Part shown: positions 24,212 through 36,949 of the stretch, piece after piece | Layout: every line of letters begins with the position of its first letter | Numbering within the stretch: position 1 is the first letter of the stretch | Source of the DNA: Torreya grandis | Lineage: Eukaryota > Streptophyta > Pinopsida > Cupressales > Taxaceae | NCBI GenBank assembly: GCA_037957365.1 | Contig: JARHVA010003524.1 | Location: forward strand, 124,001 to 188,000 | Length of the DNA stretch: 64,000 bases | Direction: 5' to 3' | Position numbers and translations under genes: made by a program | The notes under the pieces: model-generated | Database searches by the model: none | What the model saw: the letters and a program-made list of their open reading frames with translations, nothing else | What the model was told of the DNA's origin: nothing

Positions 24212-26250
24212 AAACCTTTCCCAATCATGCCCCTTCTACCAATTATGAGGCCAACAAACCAGAATCATCTCACACTCATGAGGTCCATACAATCAATGTA
24301 ATTATCAGTGAACCTATCATTGAGGAAACCATTGTCTTAACTACCTCTTTCTCCACTCCACTTATTGAAGTTGTGAAATCACCCTCCATTCCTTTAGATA
24401 CCCAAATAAAGGAAGCAACTGCATCCTCTCCTTTACTTAATGAGATAAAAAACTTACCCACCACTCCTTTGATATACATACCCAAGGAGGCAACCATTTC
24501 CATCACACCTTCCTCCCCCCTCATGGAATCACCCACTCTCTCTTTGGAAACCATTCCAAAAAGAAATATCACCTTAATTGATCCTTTCATGGAGGAAACA
24601 TCCTCCCAAATCTCTCAACCTTTCATCAAGGATAAGGGTGAAGAAACCATTCCCTTACCCAAACCTTTAGGCCTAATCTTTAAATCCAATGCACAAGGAA
24701 CCAATTAGTTTACAAACCCTTCTATAGACTAGTCTAAAGCCTAGAATTTTCTTCTCAATCTGATTTGGATGGGACACATTTTGGCATCATCTTGGGCTTC
24801 CATATCAAAACAATCATGAACCTTCAATCTCACTTTCATCCACCATTAAACCTATCATCACCTCGATCCCTTCGTCAAACAACTCTCCCTCCAAAACCGT
24901 GGAAGAACCATCTAAAATCATCAAATCACCTTACACCTCTCTAATAAACCTATCAAGAACGTATGGCTACTTCCTAATCCTATCCTTATCCACCCATCTT
25001 TGAATTTGGACTTAATTCTATCTAATCCACCAAAGAAAACCTTGACCAAACCAACCAAGAAGGTGGAACCATCCAAATTCCCACCTAGAACCAGAACTAT
25101 GCCACCCCCTTCTCTTTTACCTTCTATCTTGGGACCCCATCATTATTCCATCCTAAGAGCTCATCCTTTTACCAAGAAGGTAAACACTCCTAAAACTATC
25201 CAAACTAAACTTCCTCCTTTTATTCTACCTTTACCTACCCCCTCCAAAACATCAAACTCCCCATCATTTTCAGCCAAACTATCTACCTCTACCTACCCAA
25301 CTATTTCCAAACCCTCACCATCCCAATCATCCACATCCAAATATTTTAAATTTAAACTCTCCACCTCAAATCCATCCAACACCAAACAACCCCAATAAAA
25401 CTCACCTCTTAAATCCATTCTAATAACCACAACTTTCATGGTAAGGCCTACTTATAAGAAGGCCCCCACCCCGAAAACCAAAAGCCCATCAACCATAACA
25501 CCCTTGCTCAAATCTTATTCGACCATTTTACAAAGGTTGTTACAAAACTCTTCCTTAAACCTACCACCTATAAAACCCTTTAACCCTTCAAGATCTAAAC
25601 CATCTTGGTTCAATGATAGTTTAATCTGCTCATACCATAGGATACCTAGACATGACATAGAGAACTGTAAAGCTCTGCAAGCACTTATCCATAACTTATG
25701 GGATGAGGATGATCTATTATCAAATCAACTTCTTTAAATCCCATTACCAACCTAACCACCAAATGAACCTATCCAACACTTACCCACTCCCCCACTCTCA
25801 TCCAAGATTGAAGAGGAACTAAAGTAGCCTTCCAACCCAATGCCTCCCCTCAGCCACACTATCCATATGGTTACCTGATCTCAGGCCCAACAAAAGGATA
25901 AGGGAAAGACCAAACTATCCATTCCATGTACATATCCTTTCACCCCTCAACCTTCCAACCAAACTCAAGCACCTCCACCTTCACCTTCACCAAAACCCAA
26001 AGTATCTATTTTAGGTGCATCTCCCTCAAACCCTTTTGAATCCATCCAGAGAGTAGTTCTAAAATAGCTTCACCAAACACTAGTGAATATTATCCTATAT
26101 GAATTAATCAACACCTCATCCCATCACTACTAAGCACTAATAGGGACCTTTCAATCTATAGAGATTCAACCCAAAGACCCTCAACCTCTTACAGCCTTTA
26201 TCAAAGCTCTTTCATTTTCCACCTTTGTCACATTGAAGGATTCAAAAATA
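24212..26250 (+). pseudogene. Low-complexity gag extension with a second knuckle
   Basis: Open stretches 24208-24708, 25000-25398 and 25438-25737 encode Ser/Thr/Pro/Lys-rich sequence. At about 25630-25715 a second motif CSYHRIPRHDIENCKALQAL repeats the first knuckle's layout (CxxH....H....C plus a leucine-rich tail). Between them lie T-P-K-rich tracts. The tandem arrangement suggests an internal duplication of the knuckle-linker module before the protease. Confidence 0.65.
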
Positions 26251-26660
26251 CCTTTTATTCATCCCTAAATTTCTATATCCTCCCCTCTTATTCATTACAT
26301 ACATCAATCAAACCCACATCAAAATGGTGATGATTGATTGGGGAGATAGTATTAACATTATCCCCTCTCATGCTTATGACCAACTCCAATTGTCAAAGAA
26401 TATCATGTCAAAAACCATAGTGGTCCTCCATTCCTTTAATGATGTTATAGCCAAAACCTTAGGAACAATCATCCTCCACATTTGCTTAGGACCTCACATA
26501 CTTCTAGAGCTCTTATACATCATAAAAGGTGAGTTCCAATACAATGTCTTACCTGGATGACCTTGGATCTACTCCATGAGTTGTGTCCCATCCACCTTGT
26601 ATTGATGTGTCAAGTTCGAACATGAGGGTCAAGTCATCACCATACAAGTTAATCTTAGTC
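26251..26660 (+). pseudogene. Protease of the Tat-like element
   Basis: The open stretch 26324-26560 reads MIDWGDSINIIPSHAYDQL (Asp-Trp-Gly-Asp in place of the usual D-[TSW]-G-[AS]-S), then IAKTLGTIILHICLGPH and GEFQYNVLPG, a stop, PWIYSMSCVPSTLY. The last block matches the 'GRPWI....VPSTLHQ' end of Tat-type retropepsins. The catalytic Asp is kept and the following Ala is changed. Confidence 0.8.
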
Positions 26661-27670
26661 TTTTCACATCTTGAAACATGACATATCAACACAATGATGT
26701 TCTTCTTCCTCACTCTTCCACCTCACCACCAACCAATAATAACTACACCCCTACCATTGATGAAGTTTCAACTAGTTCATTTATCCCTTCTTCTTAGATC
26801 CCCATAAAGGACCCATTAGAACCAATGTTCTAATGTCTTTCCCTGAGAAAATATCTTCTTTTGGCCTTGGATGCCTTCCCTACTCCTCAAGCGTATGGGA
26901 ATCTTTACCATGATCCTGGTTATGATCCTAATATCATAACCATCATTGCCTTCGAGATTCCCAACCACCAAACCAACTTCATCTACGGGGGACTTGATCA
27001 TCCCCTTCTTGCTTCTTCCACCACCTCTTCTACTTGACAATTTAACTCTAATTTTTCCTCTTTAGACAAACTAGAATTTACTAAATTATACCTTCATAGG
27101 TGCACCTAAATGGATTTAGCCTTAGTCATTATGAACATGGACCTCATGAATTACCTTTGATTAAAACCCAAAAACCTCATGATCTATTTGGACTTGGGTT
27201 CATCCCACCAGAAGAACCCACTAATTCACCCAAACCCCACACCACCATTGAGAAAGACACTCCATCCTCACTAACCCCATATCTTTCAAAGTCTAAGGAT
27301 TTTGAAACCATCCCTCCTAACTTTTTTTTAGTAAATACCATTAGTTTGGGGCCCCTAACCTATCAAAAGGGTATTTTGACTAAAACCTTTACTCTAATTC
27401 ATCCTAGAATGGTAGAAAATGATTCTCCTACCATCCAACATCAAGATTATGATTCCACTATCACCTATCTTGGTGTAGGGGATTATTCCATCCACAAATC
27501 CCTTCCTCTTAAAAACCAAACCATGTTGAATGAATCCACTATTGATGTTAACTTGGATGCTAAACATAAACCTCACATTGTAAATATCAGTCAATCCTTA
27601 GATTCCTCAAAGCAATAATATTACCCTTCCTTCATGATCAAAGCATACATTTTCTTGGTCTTATCATGAT
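26661..27670 (+). pseudogene. Protease-RT spacer coding region
   Basis: The 172-codon open stretch 27100-27618 (HLNGFSLSHYEHGPHELPLI, then Pro/Thr-rich) is the poorly conserved linker that precedes RT in Tat-type polyproteins. No catalytic motif. The minus-strand ORFs here are shadows. Confidence 0.5.
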
Positions 27671-28440
27671 ATGATCAAAATTGACCCTTCCATATCTCTC
27701 CACAACATCATCATATGTCCTGATGCTAAGCCTATTAGGCTAAATCTTTGTAGGATGCACCTTTGTATCACCCTTCTAGTTAAAGAAGAGCTTCAACACC
27801 TCTTATTTTTCAATTGCATTCAACCCATTTACTATCCCCAATGGGTTTCCAATATCATCCCTATCACCAAACCCATATGGGACTTTGCCTCTATATTGAC
27901 TTTTGTGACCTCAACCTTACTTGTCCAAAATATGACTTCCATTTGCCTAGCATCAACCAACTTGTTGATCTTATAACTGGCCATGAGATGTTATCCCTCA
28001 TGGATGGTTTCTCAATATATAATCGGATCTTGATTACCCTTAAAGATTAGCATAAGACTTATTTCATCACCCCATGGGGAACCTTCTACTATAAGGTCAT
28101 GCCTTTTGGTTTGAAGAGTGTTGGAGCCACCTATTAGTGTGTGATGACCTATATCTTCCATGATCTCATCCAAAAAATCATATAGGACTATGTATGTGAT
28201 CTCCTTAGGAAATCCAAATATCACAATGATCATCTATATGTTCTCAAAATTACATTTGAGCACCTAATCCATTTCCATTTCTGACTCAACCCCAAGAAAT
28301 GTGTTTTTGGGGTCCTATCGAGAAAGCTTCTTGTCTTTATCATCTCTCTTCAAGGAATTAAAGTAGACCCTACCAAATTCAAAGTAATCCTCAAAATGCC
28401 ACCTCTAACCCACCTTAAGTAACTACATATCCTGTAAGGG
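27671..28440 (+). pseudogene. Reverse transcriptase of the Tat-like element
   Basis: After a frameshift near 27830 the translation gives YIDFCDLNLTCPKYDFHLPS, HEMLSLMDGFSIYNRILI, KTYFITPWGTFYYKVMPFGL, and the catalytic box as DYVCDLL near 28190 (usual YVDD, first Asp now Cys). LNPKKCVFGVLSRKLL and KVDPTKFKVILKMPP follow, as in gypsy RT thumb. Stops interrupt about every 50 codons. Confidence 0.85.
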
Positions 28441-28489
28441 AAGTTCCAATCCATCCATCATTTCATCTCTTAATTATCATAAAGATGTC

Positions 28490-28870
28490 AACCCTTTCAC
28501 CATCTTCTTAATAAAGATACATCTTTTAAGTGGACTAAAGACTATCAATAAGCCTTCAATTCACTTAAAGAGTACCTACTTTCTCCACCCATTCTTACCC
28601 CTCCTAAATAATACCAACCCTTCTACCTTTATATCTCCACCAATGACCATTCCTTAGGGGCAATGCTCACTAATCATGATGAATAAAACAAAGAACAAGT
28701 TGTCTACTATATAAGTCAAACACTTATAGAGTTTGAGATTCAATACACCCATAGCGAAAAGCTTTGCCTCACTTTAGTCTTTGTGGATTCCAAACTTTGT
28801 CATTATCTCCTCAATCATAAAACCTTTGTCATCACCCACACTAACCCACTTAAGAACATGCACTCTAAAC
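28490..28870 (+). pseudogene. Gypsy RNase H (first)
   Basis: FKWTKDYQ, then AFNSLKEYLLSPPILTPP, LYISTNDHSLGAMLTNHDE and IQYTHSEKLCLTLVFVDSKL, ending in HYLLNHKTFVITHTNPLKNM: the standard RNase H that follows RT in Ty3 elements. Three stops are present. Confidence 0.75.
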
Positions 28871-28887
28871 CATACCAAAACTAATAT

Positions 28888-29340
28888 ATGGCTAAGTGGC
28901 TCATGTTCCTAGTGGAGTTTGACCTTGAGTTCCTCCATCAGAAGTTGATTAAAGGGAAAGTCAGCATCGATCAATTTGTTGAGACTCCTTTTCCATATAA
29001 CCAACCACTTCCTCTTACATTTCCAAATGCGTCCATCATGATTCTTTCTCAAGAGGACATCACCTATCAAATGACTATGTTTTTTTACAACTCAAAGTGC
29101 CAGCACGATTAGGGTGTCAAAGTTATTCTCATTCCCCTTGATGGTGAACCTCTTCCTCTTTCTTTCAAAATTGATTTTGAGTGTACCAACAATATGACTA
29201 AGTATGAATCCCTAGTAATAGATCTCCAAACCACTCTAGCCTTGGGAGTTAAGAGGATTAGTGTCTTCGGTGATTCCCAACTTGTGGCCAACCAGATCAA
29301 TGTATCCTACCAATGTAAAAATGATGTCTTGTAATAGTAC
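28888..29340 (+). pseudogene. Additional aRNH-type RNase H (after RT-RNase H)
   Basis: A tether (28888-29112, MAKWLMFLVEFDLEFLHQKL) leads to MFFYNSKCQHD, where the first catalytic Asp-Gly is now Tyr-Asn. Then come VILIPLDGEPLPLSFKIDFE, NNMTKYESLVIDLQTTLALG (catalytic Glu kept) and ISVFGDSQLVANQIN (catalytic Asp kept). This second RNase H downstream of the first is diagnostic of the Tat/Ogre lineage. Confidence 0.82.
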
Positions 29341-29544
29341 AAACATCTAGTAAATGTACTCTTAACATCATTTGATCATTACCTCATCTAATCTGTTCCA
29401 TGATCTACCAATAATTTCATGGATACAATGTCTTCCCTTGCTTCTCAGGTCCCATATTAGCCTTCTAATTCCAAGCTATTTATCACCATTCATAAATTTA
29501 TCACACCCTCTTATATCCAATCTAACCTTCCTACCATTTGTAGT

Positions 29545-30500
29545 ATGGGGGAATGTTTATTAGACATTTGGTATGAGCAAACCTTTGACTACCTTAACCT
29601 TAGCATTATTCTTCCCAACCTCTCTAGGTATGTTTATAGAGCCTTTATTCAGAGTAGCTCTCATTATACCATACTAGGGGGAATATTTTACAAACATGGT
29701 TTCAACAACCTCCTTTTCCATTACCTACATAGTCATAAAACTTCCCATGCTATCAAGGAAATGCATGATAGGATTTATGGGGGACACTTTAGTGGCCTAG
29801 ATGTCATTAAACATATCCTTTTCCTTGGTTACTATTGGCCCACCCTCAACCAAGACTGTTATGATTATGTAAAGAAGTGTGTTAAATATCAATAGCATGC
29901 CAATTTACAACATGTGTTGGCCCATGGCCTTCGAGTATCTAAGGACTTTTGGTCCTTATCACAATGGGTACTAGATCTCATTGGGGAAATCAATCCTCAT
30001 TCTTAATAATGACACCACTCCATCATCACCACCACTAAGTATTTCACCAAGTGGGTGGAGGCTATTCCTCTCATCTCCACTAAATCCAAAAATATTTTCA
30101 ACTTTATCAATCATCATATCATATGTCATTTTGATGTTGCCCATAAGATCATCATAGATAATGATAAATATTTCAAAAAAAAAAAAGTCCAAGGTCTTTA
30201 TGACACATTTGGCATATAGTTAATCTTTTTTTCACCTTATCATCTACAAGTAAATGGCAAGTAGAAGCCTCTAACAAACCCTCAAAAAAATGTCAACCAA
30301 AGTGGTTAGTGCTTATGGTTGAGACTAGCACTTGCACATCCCTTTCACTTTATGGGCCTACCACAGTAGCATTCAAACCTCTATGATTGCTACCCCTTTC
30401 TCTCTAGCCTTCAGAGCAAAGGTGGCCTTACCTCTCAAAGTATATATTCCCTTTCTTTGCATATCCTTGCAAGACATCATTTAAGAGAGTGACTATCATC
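29545..30500 (+). pseudogene. Integrase of the Tat-like element
   Basis: The zinc region is open at 29545-29895 (HKTSHAIKEMHDRIYGGHFS, YYWPTLNQDCYDYVKKCVKY). The core is broken: VLDLIGEINPHS, two stops, ITTTKYFTKWVEAIPL (first acid decayed), KIIIDNDKYF (second Asp kept), and PYHLQVNGK, stop, KPLTN (catalytic Glu lost). C-terminal sequence is unreadable beyond about 30480. Confidence 0.75.
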
Positions 30501-31879
30501 AAGAACATCTAGCATGACTTGAGCTACTTGGCGATCATCGCCTAGATGTGCTTAACCATCTTTATGTCTATTAAGAGTGAATTAAGCATACCTATAACAA
30601 GTACCTAAAAGAATGAGAATTCAATAGCAAAGACCTCATCCTAAAGGAAAATTTAAATGTGACCAATATGGATAAAATAAAATAAGGTAAATTTGATTTC
30701 AATTGGCTTGGAGGCTACATCATAACCCACAAGTATGGATCAAGAGCTTACCTTTTGTCCTCTCTTAAAGGCAAACTAGAACCTGAGCCTGTCAATTTTT
30801 CACATCTATGTCCTTTATTTTGTTAAACAAGGATCAAACTCACCTTTTTATCTAACTTAATCTTGTCCCTTGATTTATGATATTTTCACCTTCATCACAC
30901 CTTCATCCCATCCCTTTGAGGACAATCGTTTACAACATAGAACCATGTGATTAACCATCACAGTCATAGCTTAATCCTAAAAATAGGTACCATAGCTCTA
31001 CTCATGACATGGTTCTCATGGATACTTTTTGTCCCTAATCAAATAGAATCCCATGGTTATTGTGTCTCAAACCACCCCTTTTACCTATCATTAACCCCTT
31101 ATGCTCTAAGTTTTTTTCCTCATAAAGGTAAACCTCTAAGCCTAAATAGACTTGTCCATATCTAACCTAGCATTAAAATAATTTAGGATACCAAAATATC
31201 ACTTGGGTTAAATATCTCTAGCATGTAGATTGCTCCCTTGAAGGATAGCTACCAAAATGAACAAACCCAAAACTTAGATCACTCCCTTGAAGGATGGCTA
31301 ATTTAAATTTGTTAAAAAAATCATTTAAAGATTTCTACATCAATCATCTTCATAAAATTATCAAAACCAATCAATAAAAGACCCTATATCAAAATCAAAA
31401 ATAAGATATCCCAAGAAAGTTGTGATCAGCGTTTATATGTAGCATCAGTAGACTTCCCACATCGATTAGTCTACATCTTGAAATAAAACATGGACTTGTC
31501 AATTAACTTTCTTAGGTCACCTATAGAAAGGGCAAACCAACCCTCAAGAGGTTACACTACCCTTCACACCACCTATCACCTATCTCCCCTTTGTACCATC
31601 TACAAATCAAGGGATTCAGAGCTTACTTAACACAATGTGATCAAGACGCATTTTTACCAATCAACATATGCTCATGCAAAACATTCAAAGATTTTATGTT
31701 CCTTAATCAAATATAAATTTGGGTTTTGTTTTTTCTTGTGCCAATGAATAAGCATCATGCCTCTTTCCTTATCCTCTCATAATTGGTTCATGTATTCACT
31801 TAGACTTAGGTCTCATTATTTTTCTCTCTTTTTCCACCTCTACTTTTGTTATCTAGCTTAATTTATGTGCTATCATCAA
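30501..31879 (+). other. Spacer after integrase
   Basis: Residual integrase C-terminus may run to about 30830 but is not readable with confidence. The remainder is AT-rich with a 72-codon hydrophobic ORF (30947-31165) that I do not recognise. Confidence 0.35.
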
Positions 31880-32280
31880 CTAAATAACTATAAATTATAA
31901 AATAACATCATAAACCACATCAAATATCCATAATCATAAGTATCACATATCCATGATCATAAATCGCATCATCATAACATCACATCCATAATCAAAACAT
32001 CATAACCATATATGGAACCATAATCATAAACACCATAACCTTGAATAAATTAAAGCATCACATCTCATAATAATTTATAACCATAACTCATCATAAACAT
32101 CATCCATATTCATCACATGCCTAAGCTAGTGAGTCTACATCTCATAAGCATAATCATAAACTATAAACATCAAAACCATGAACCATGAACCATGAACCAT
32201 AAAATCACATATATATATCATCATCACATCATATATATCATGTCTCATCAACATAAAATATTACATATAATCATGTGCAT
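31880..32280. repeat. Degenerate (CATAA/CATCA)n simple-sequence tract
   Basis: About 400 bp built mainly of ATAATCATAAA, CATCATAAC and similar units, with CATGAACCATGAACCATGAAC near 32176-32198. It looks like a decayed microsatellite in the post-pol spacer. Confidence 0.7.
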
Positions 32281-32289
32281 CTCTCTCTC

Positions 32290-34045
32290 AAAAAAAATAT
32301 ACATCTCCCTACATCAGCTCATAGGCTAGTATCAAAATCATATATACATATCATATCATAAAACTATGCCCCTAGGACACCACTAGCACCTAGTATGTAT
32401 CCCCCTAAGGTGCTTGCTTGTCCACCCACTAAAGTGGCCCACTGACTTGGAGTCACTACACCTACACCACCTTCCAAGATGGCTCTATACTCACCCCATT
32501 GAGGATCCTCTAGACAATGTGTCAGAACTATGGCCTCATAATAACACAACTCCTCAACTATAACTTAAGTAACATGCTATGGGGATGCTACCTAGTGGTA
32601 CTATTAGTGTTGTGGCTCCTCCTCTAGTCTATCTCAAGGAGTCCCTCTCCTAGGTCACCAAGGCTTGTGAAGTGTTATCCTGGTCCCTCTCACCCATCAC
32701 AATGGTAACCTAACCCTGTAACATAACAACCTAGCCCTGTAATGTGGCCACCTATCCCTAAAAAGTTTATGACCTATGTCTATGTAATAGCTAGCACCAC
32801 TCTTGCCTATCCATTAGGGCCACTTTCTTGTACATATACCTATAAACCACCACCATTTGGGTCCACATCCATGGACTGCCTGCCCCCATCATCCCAACCA
32901 AAATCTATCACTACATAAGGGCCTGATACCATGCCATATAGCCATAAACAAAACTTGCATCATCAAACTCTACTTTGGCAAGTAGCTCCTCGTGATCAAG
33001 CACCATCTCTACTAGATGTGCCTCTAAAAGCAAAAACTTGGCATCCTCCTACCTATATCTTGGGAATGAGCTGGAATCCCTTGTACTAACCTAAAATACA
33101 TACACACCCTATCAAAAGGGATGAGCTTAGTCTCACCCTCTCTCCTCCTAAAAATCCACTTGTAGCTCTACATCAATAAAATATGTTGAGTTTAGTGGGC
33201 CCACCTTAAAAATCCAACATACAACCTCTAAACCACCTCTCCAACAACCAAGGCCTCCAATGCCCCTTTGAACCAATCAATGTCTACGTCCTCTAGGTCC
33301 TGTGAGCATGTAATCACTCCTCCACTGCATGAAGCCCACCCTGAAGTCCATATGGGCATATCCCTCCCATGGTATCCCTATTATCCTTAGTACCCAGATG
33401 TGCTCATAGGCCCAATAATGTAGCACAAACACCACACGAATATCATACCTCCTATGAGCTTTAAACCCCCATAGTTCCATATATATCTTAACCAACAAAA
33501 TAGGTGCCCACCCAAAGACTATTTGTCCTAATAACATATCCACCAAAACTCCCAACAGTAGATAGAAAAACCTCCCACTGTTCAAATCTAACAATGTAAA
33601 ACATGAGACTACCATCATCATCATAGTCATCAACCTTCGATCATATCTAGCCCTCTAATATAATGAACAGTAGTTGAATCATCCATCATACCACCTAGCA
33701 AAGGCTTGATTCTCACCATATAGGAACTTCATGTGTTCATCCCTCTCCTCCCTCTCAATGTGATATATCAACTCCCTTTCAATATGTAGTCATGTGATCT
33801 TATAAACATCCTCTAGCAAGATCATCATCTCACCAATCAATAAGAAAAAGGTGTTCATGGCTGTATCCCATTTCTTGATGAGGGCCACGATCATCACCGT
33901 ATCTCATAGCATGTGTTGGAAGTGCATCATCGCACCAAGGCCAACCTCCTCTATGTATATCAATTCATCATCCATCATTTCACAATAGATCTTTGTAAGG
34001 ATCTGAGGAACCAAATCCCACATTTGGATCTAATCCCATGCTTAC
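32290..34045 (-). pseudogene. Antisense extra ORF with plant mobile domain (PMD)
   Basis: On the minus strand, opposite to pol, one frame from about 34030 reads VGLGAMMHFQHML, VALIKKWDTAMNTFFLLIGE, MMILLEDVYKIT, then (open at 33277-33633) IVFGWAPILLVKIYMELWGF and VFVLHYWAYEHIWVLRI, and later LVEMVLDHEELLAKVEFDD. The 'tFhlp.GEmtitLeDV..itgL' and 'Wg.a.La.lYreL....LLq.WayEhi' patterns are the plant mobile domain (PF10536) found in MAIN/MAIL1 proteins and known as an antisense extra ORF of some Tat elements. About five stops and a frameshift near 32550. Confidence 0.75.
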
Positions 34046-35577
34046 ACAATTAAATATAACAAACACATTAAGTTTTATATAAACTACTTTACCCATAGAC
34101 CTCACCCTTTTTCACCTCATTTAGCCTACCTAAATAGTTCTCTTATATAAACTACATCAACCTCTTTTTCCCACCTACCCTTCCAACCTAAGATACCCTT
34201 AGAATTTTAAATGCTAAAACATTTTAAAATCGCCTATTTCCTTGACCTTTCATAAAAAATACATGACCATTTAGTCAACTTTTGATGGTCACTATGACCA
34301 TCGATGATTGGGTATGACCACTGATAATCACTATGTGTGACCACTGAGAGTAAAACCCCCAACCCTATCTACCTAAAAACCCACCTAACCACCCCTTTAT
34401 AATAAGTAATTAATCTAGCTATGTCTTCCACCCTACCCCCAACTAACATACCCTCCCAATTTTAATTTTCACCCACAAATTCAATAAAAACAACACCAAA
34501 CCTAAAATTAGGTCAAACCCCAAACCAATCATAAATTAACAAAATTTAGCCAAAATGACCAAATCTAATCTAATCTAGCAATTTAATGCAGCCCCTACCT
34601 CATTCCTTTACCATCATTAAGGAGGAATCTTGGGTCCCACTTCTCGGTCGTGCCCCTGTCCACCCTACATCCTTAGTCTAGCACTCTGGTCAACTCAACA
34701 CAAATACCCAATCAACCAATCAGTAATTGCCTCATCAGCACTCTCACATAAAATGCTAAAATCACTAAGTGTACAAGATTTAAGAGAGTCAAAATCAAAA
34801 ATTAAAATGACTTGCCTTTTTTAGTTTTTATCCTCTATATTTTTAGGGTTTCCCCTTGATCGTCAATGGTTAGGGTGACTACCAATAGTCAATTTTGGGA
34901 CCCTTAATCATCAATGATTAGGATGTCCCCTTTTCAAAATTTTGGCACCAACACCTTGATACCACCTTATGGAGACCACCTTATCCACCTACCCTACCAA
35001 CCATGTCCATCTCAATGTTGGTCATTTTGGTCCAACCTATCACACATTTTGTGATGACCCTACCTTGGTCCTTTTGATTACACCAACCAACATTACCATG
35101 TTGACCATTTGAATTTGCACCACCTAGTATACACCAGACCATTTATGTTTTTCTTAGGATAAATTCTTACCTTGGATACCTATGAAAACACTGACCCTAT
35201 CTAGGAGACTTGATAGGAATAACCTGATCAGCTATGCTTAACATTGTGGCCCAATTACCCCATTACTAATCCTTCTAAAACCAACCTTTTATTTTTACCA
35301 ACTATGGAAACTTAGTCTATGCATGATCTTAGATATCACCCTTAATCACATTATGTGTATATGTTTGCACTTCAAAGGCCCAACCACCATTATCACCAAC
35401 CTTGTGATTCATCACAATCACTTATCAAATCCACACTCGATTCTACTTCACCTCATCGACTCTCAGTTTGAGGGGGAACACCTCCTCACATACTTAGGGA
35501 AACCAAACCTTCAACCCATAATGAATTTTTTATTTTACAGCTTGTTGACACAAATAGCATAATAAAAATGGGTAAAA
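34046..35577 (+). other. Spacer before the 3' LTR with further ATCGAT-type palindromes
   Basis: Non-coding. Palindrome units like those of the LTR recur at 34270-34350 (GATGGTCACTATGACCATCG and decayed copies) and 34855-34925. An A-rich AAAAATGGGTAAAA just before 35578 is the best, weak, polypurine candidate. A 79-codon ORF (35323-35562) is unrecognised. Confidence 0.5.
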
Positions 35578-36949
35578 TATAAACACTATAAAACCACACA
35601 TGATGGTTCTAGATATTGAAACACCCTTAGATCAAACCATTACCCAACTTATGACTATGACCCTGAGTCAGTTTAGCAAACTAGCTAAATAAAATTACCA
35701 ATCTACCCTTTTCACACCACATGAACTTAGACACTCGACCACCAATGGTCAAAGTGACTATCAATGATCACCCTGACTATCGACAGTCAGGAGCCTACAA
35801 CCTAAACACTCAAACTTGGTCCATGTGTAAACACAAACACATCATAATTTAATTCATGCAGCAAGCTAATGCATTAAGAATTAAATTTATGTAATGAGTT
35901 TCACCCCTTCTAGAACCTACACCTCCATCTCTTTTGCCTATAAAAAAGAGGAATAGGAGGTGAAAAAAGGATCAATCAATCCATCCATCCTAGAGCTTAT
36001 CAATCAAGAAATCAAGCTATCAACCAACATCAAGAACTTCTTTGCAGGTCTTCCCTTCAGCAAGTCAACAGCTACGACAGAGACCTAAACCTTTGTTAAA
36101 ATTATTCTTCAATCAAAATACCATTACTCTACCAAAATCACTCTAGATCAGCTACCAACTATAAAATAACTAGCTAATTATATTTTTGGTTTTCAAGTTT
36201 TGATTATTTAGTTTCTAACTCAGACCCTCTTGCATCATATCCTTTGACCCCCTAACCTTAACTAGACCTCCAAACCACTACCTGAACCATTCTACAACCT
36301 AAACCAAACTCTTTTTCAAATACCTTCAGAACCACAAAAAATGTCGATAGTCACCCTAATCATCGATAGTCACCTTCATCCATCAACGGTCACCCAACCA
36401 TCAACGGTCACCCTGACCATCAATGGTTACTATGGTAAGAAATAATAGCAAGTTATTTCCACCTACTTACCCTCATCCAAATTCCACTCTCTATCTTCCT
36501 ACCTATTCATAGACCCTTACCTAATTTTTTAGACCTAACCTAACCTATTTAGCATTTATATTAACCTATTATTTGTTATAATTAGTCTATTTTCTTTATC
36601 AAGCATTTATTTTTTCTTGTATTCTCTTTCAATCTCTTCTATAATTTGATACAAGTATTTCATCTTTATTTATTTTAGCTTAACTATTTTAAGTGTGTAT
36701 ATTGACAGCCTCCTAGTAATCTCATACTTCTTGGATCTAGATTACGCTAGGTAATCCATCTTGTTACCCATCTAACAACCCTTTTTTGTATTAATGATTT
36801 ATTATCTACAAGTCACTTTTCCCAAGACAAAGAAGAGCTCTTCATAATTGTTTGGATCACGTGTGCATAAAAAAATAGGTTCTTCTACCATACTCACATT
36901 TAGTTTCTTACTTATTTTATTAGAAAATAAACTAAAATTGAGAGAAACA
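35578..36949 (+). repeat. 3' LTR of the Tat-like element
   Basis: 1372 bp, starting TATAAACACTATAAAACCACAC where the left copy has TGTAGACACTAGAAAATTACAC, and ending AGAGAAACA followed by the duplicated target ACTAG. Palindrome clusters lie at 35735-35795 and 36341-36430; the second has five or six units at about 19 bp, such as ATCATCGATAGTCACC and ACCATCAACGGTCACC. Confidence 0.88.

Larger units (their letters stand above)
20103..36949 (+). mobile_element. Tat/Ogre-type Ty3 retrotransposon with antisense PMD ORF, degenerate
   Basis: 16.85 kb with LTRs of 1363 and 1372 bp (TG...ACA; the right copy has TA at its start). Plus-strand order: leader, gag with two knuckles, protease, RT, RNase H, additional aRNH-type RNase H, integrase, long spacer with an antisense plant-mobile-domain ORF, 3' LTR. 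A dual RNase H after RT and an antisense extra ORF before the 3' LTR are known traits of the plant Tat lineage. Stops are frequent and the LTR pair differs by roughly 17-20% in sampled parts. Confidence 0.9.
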
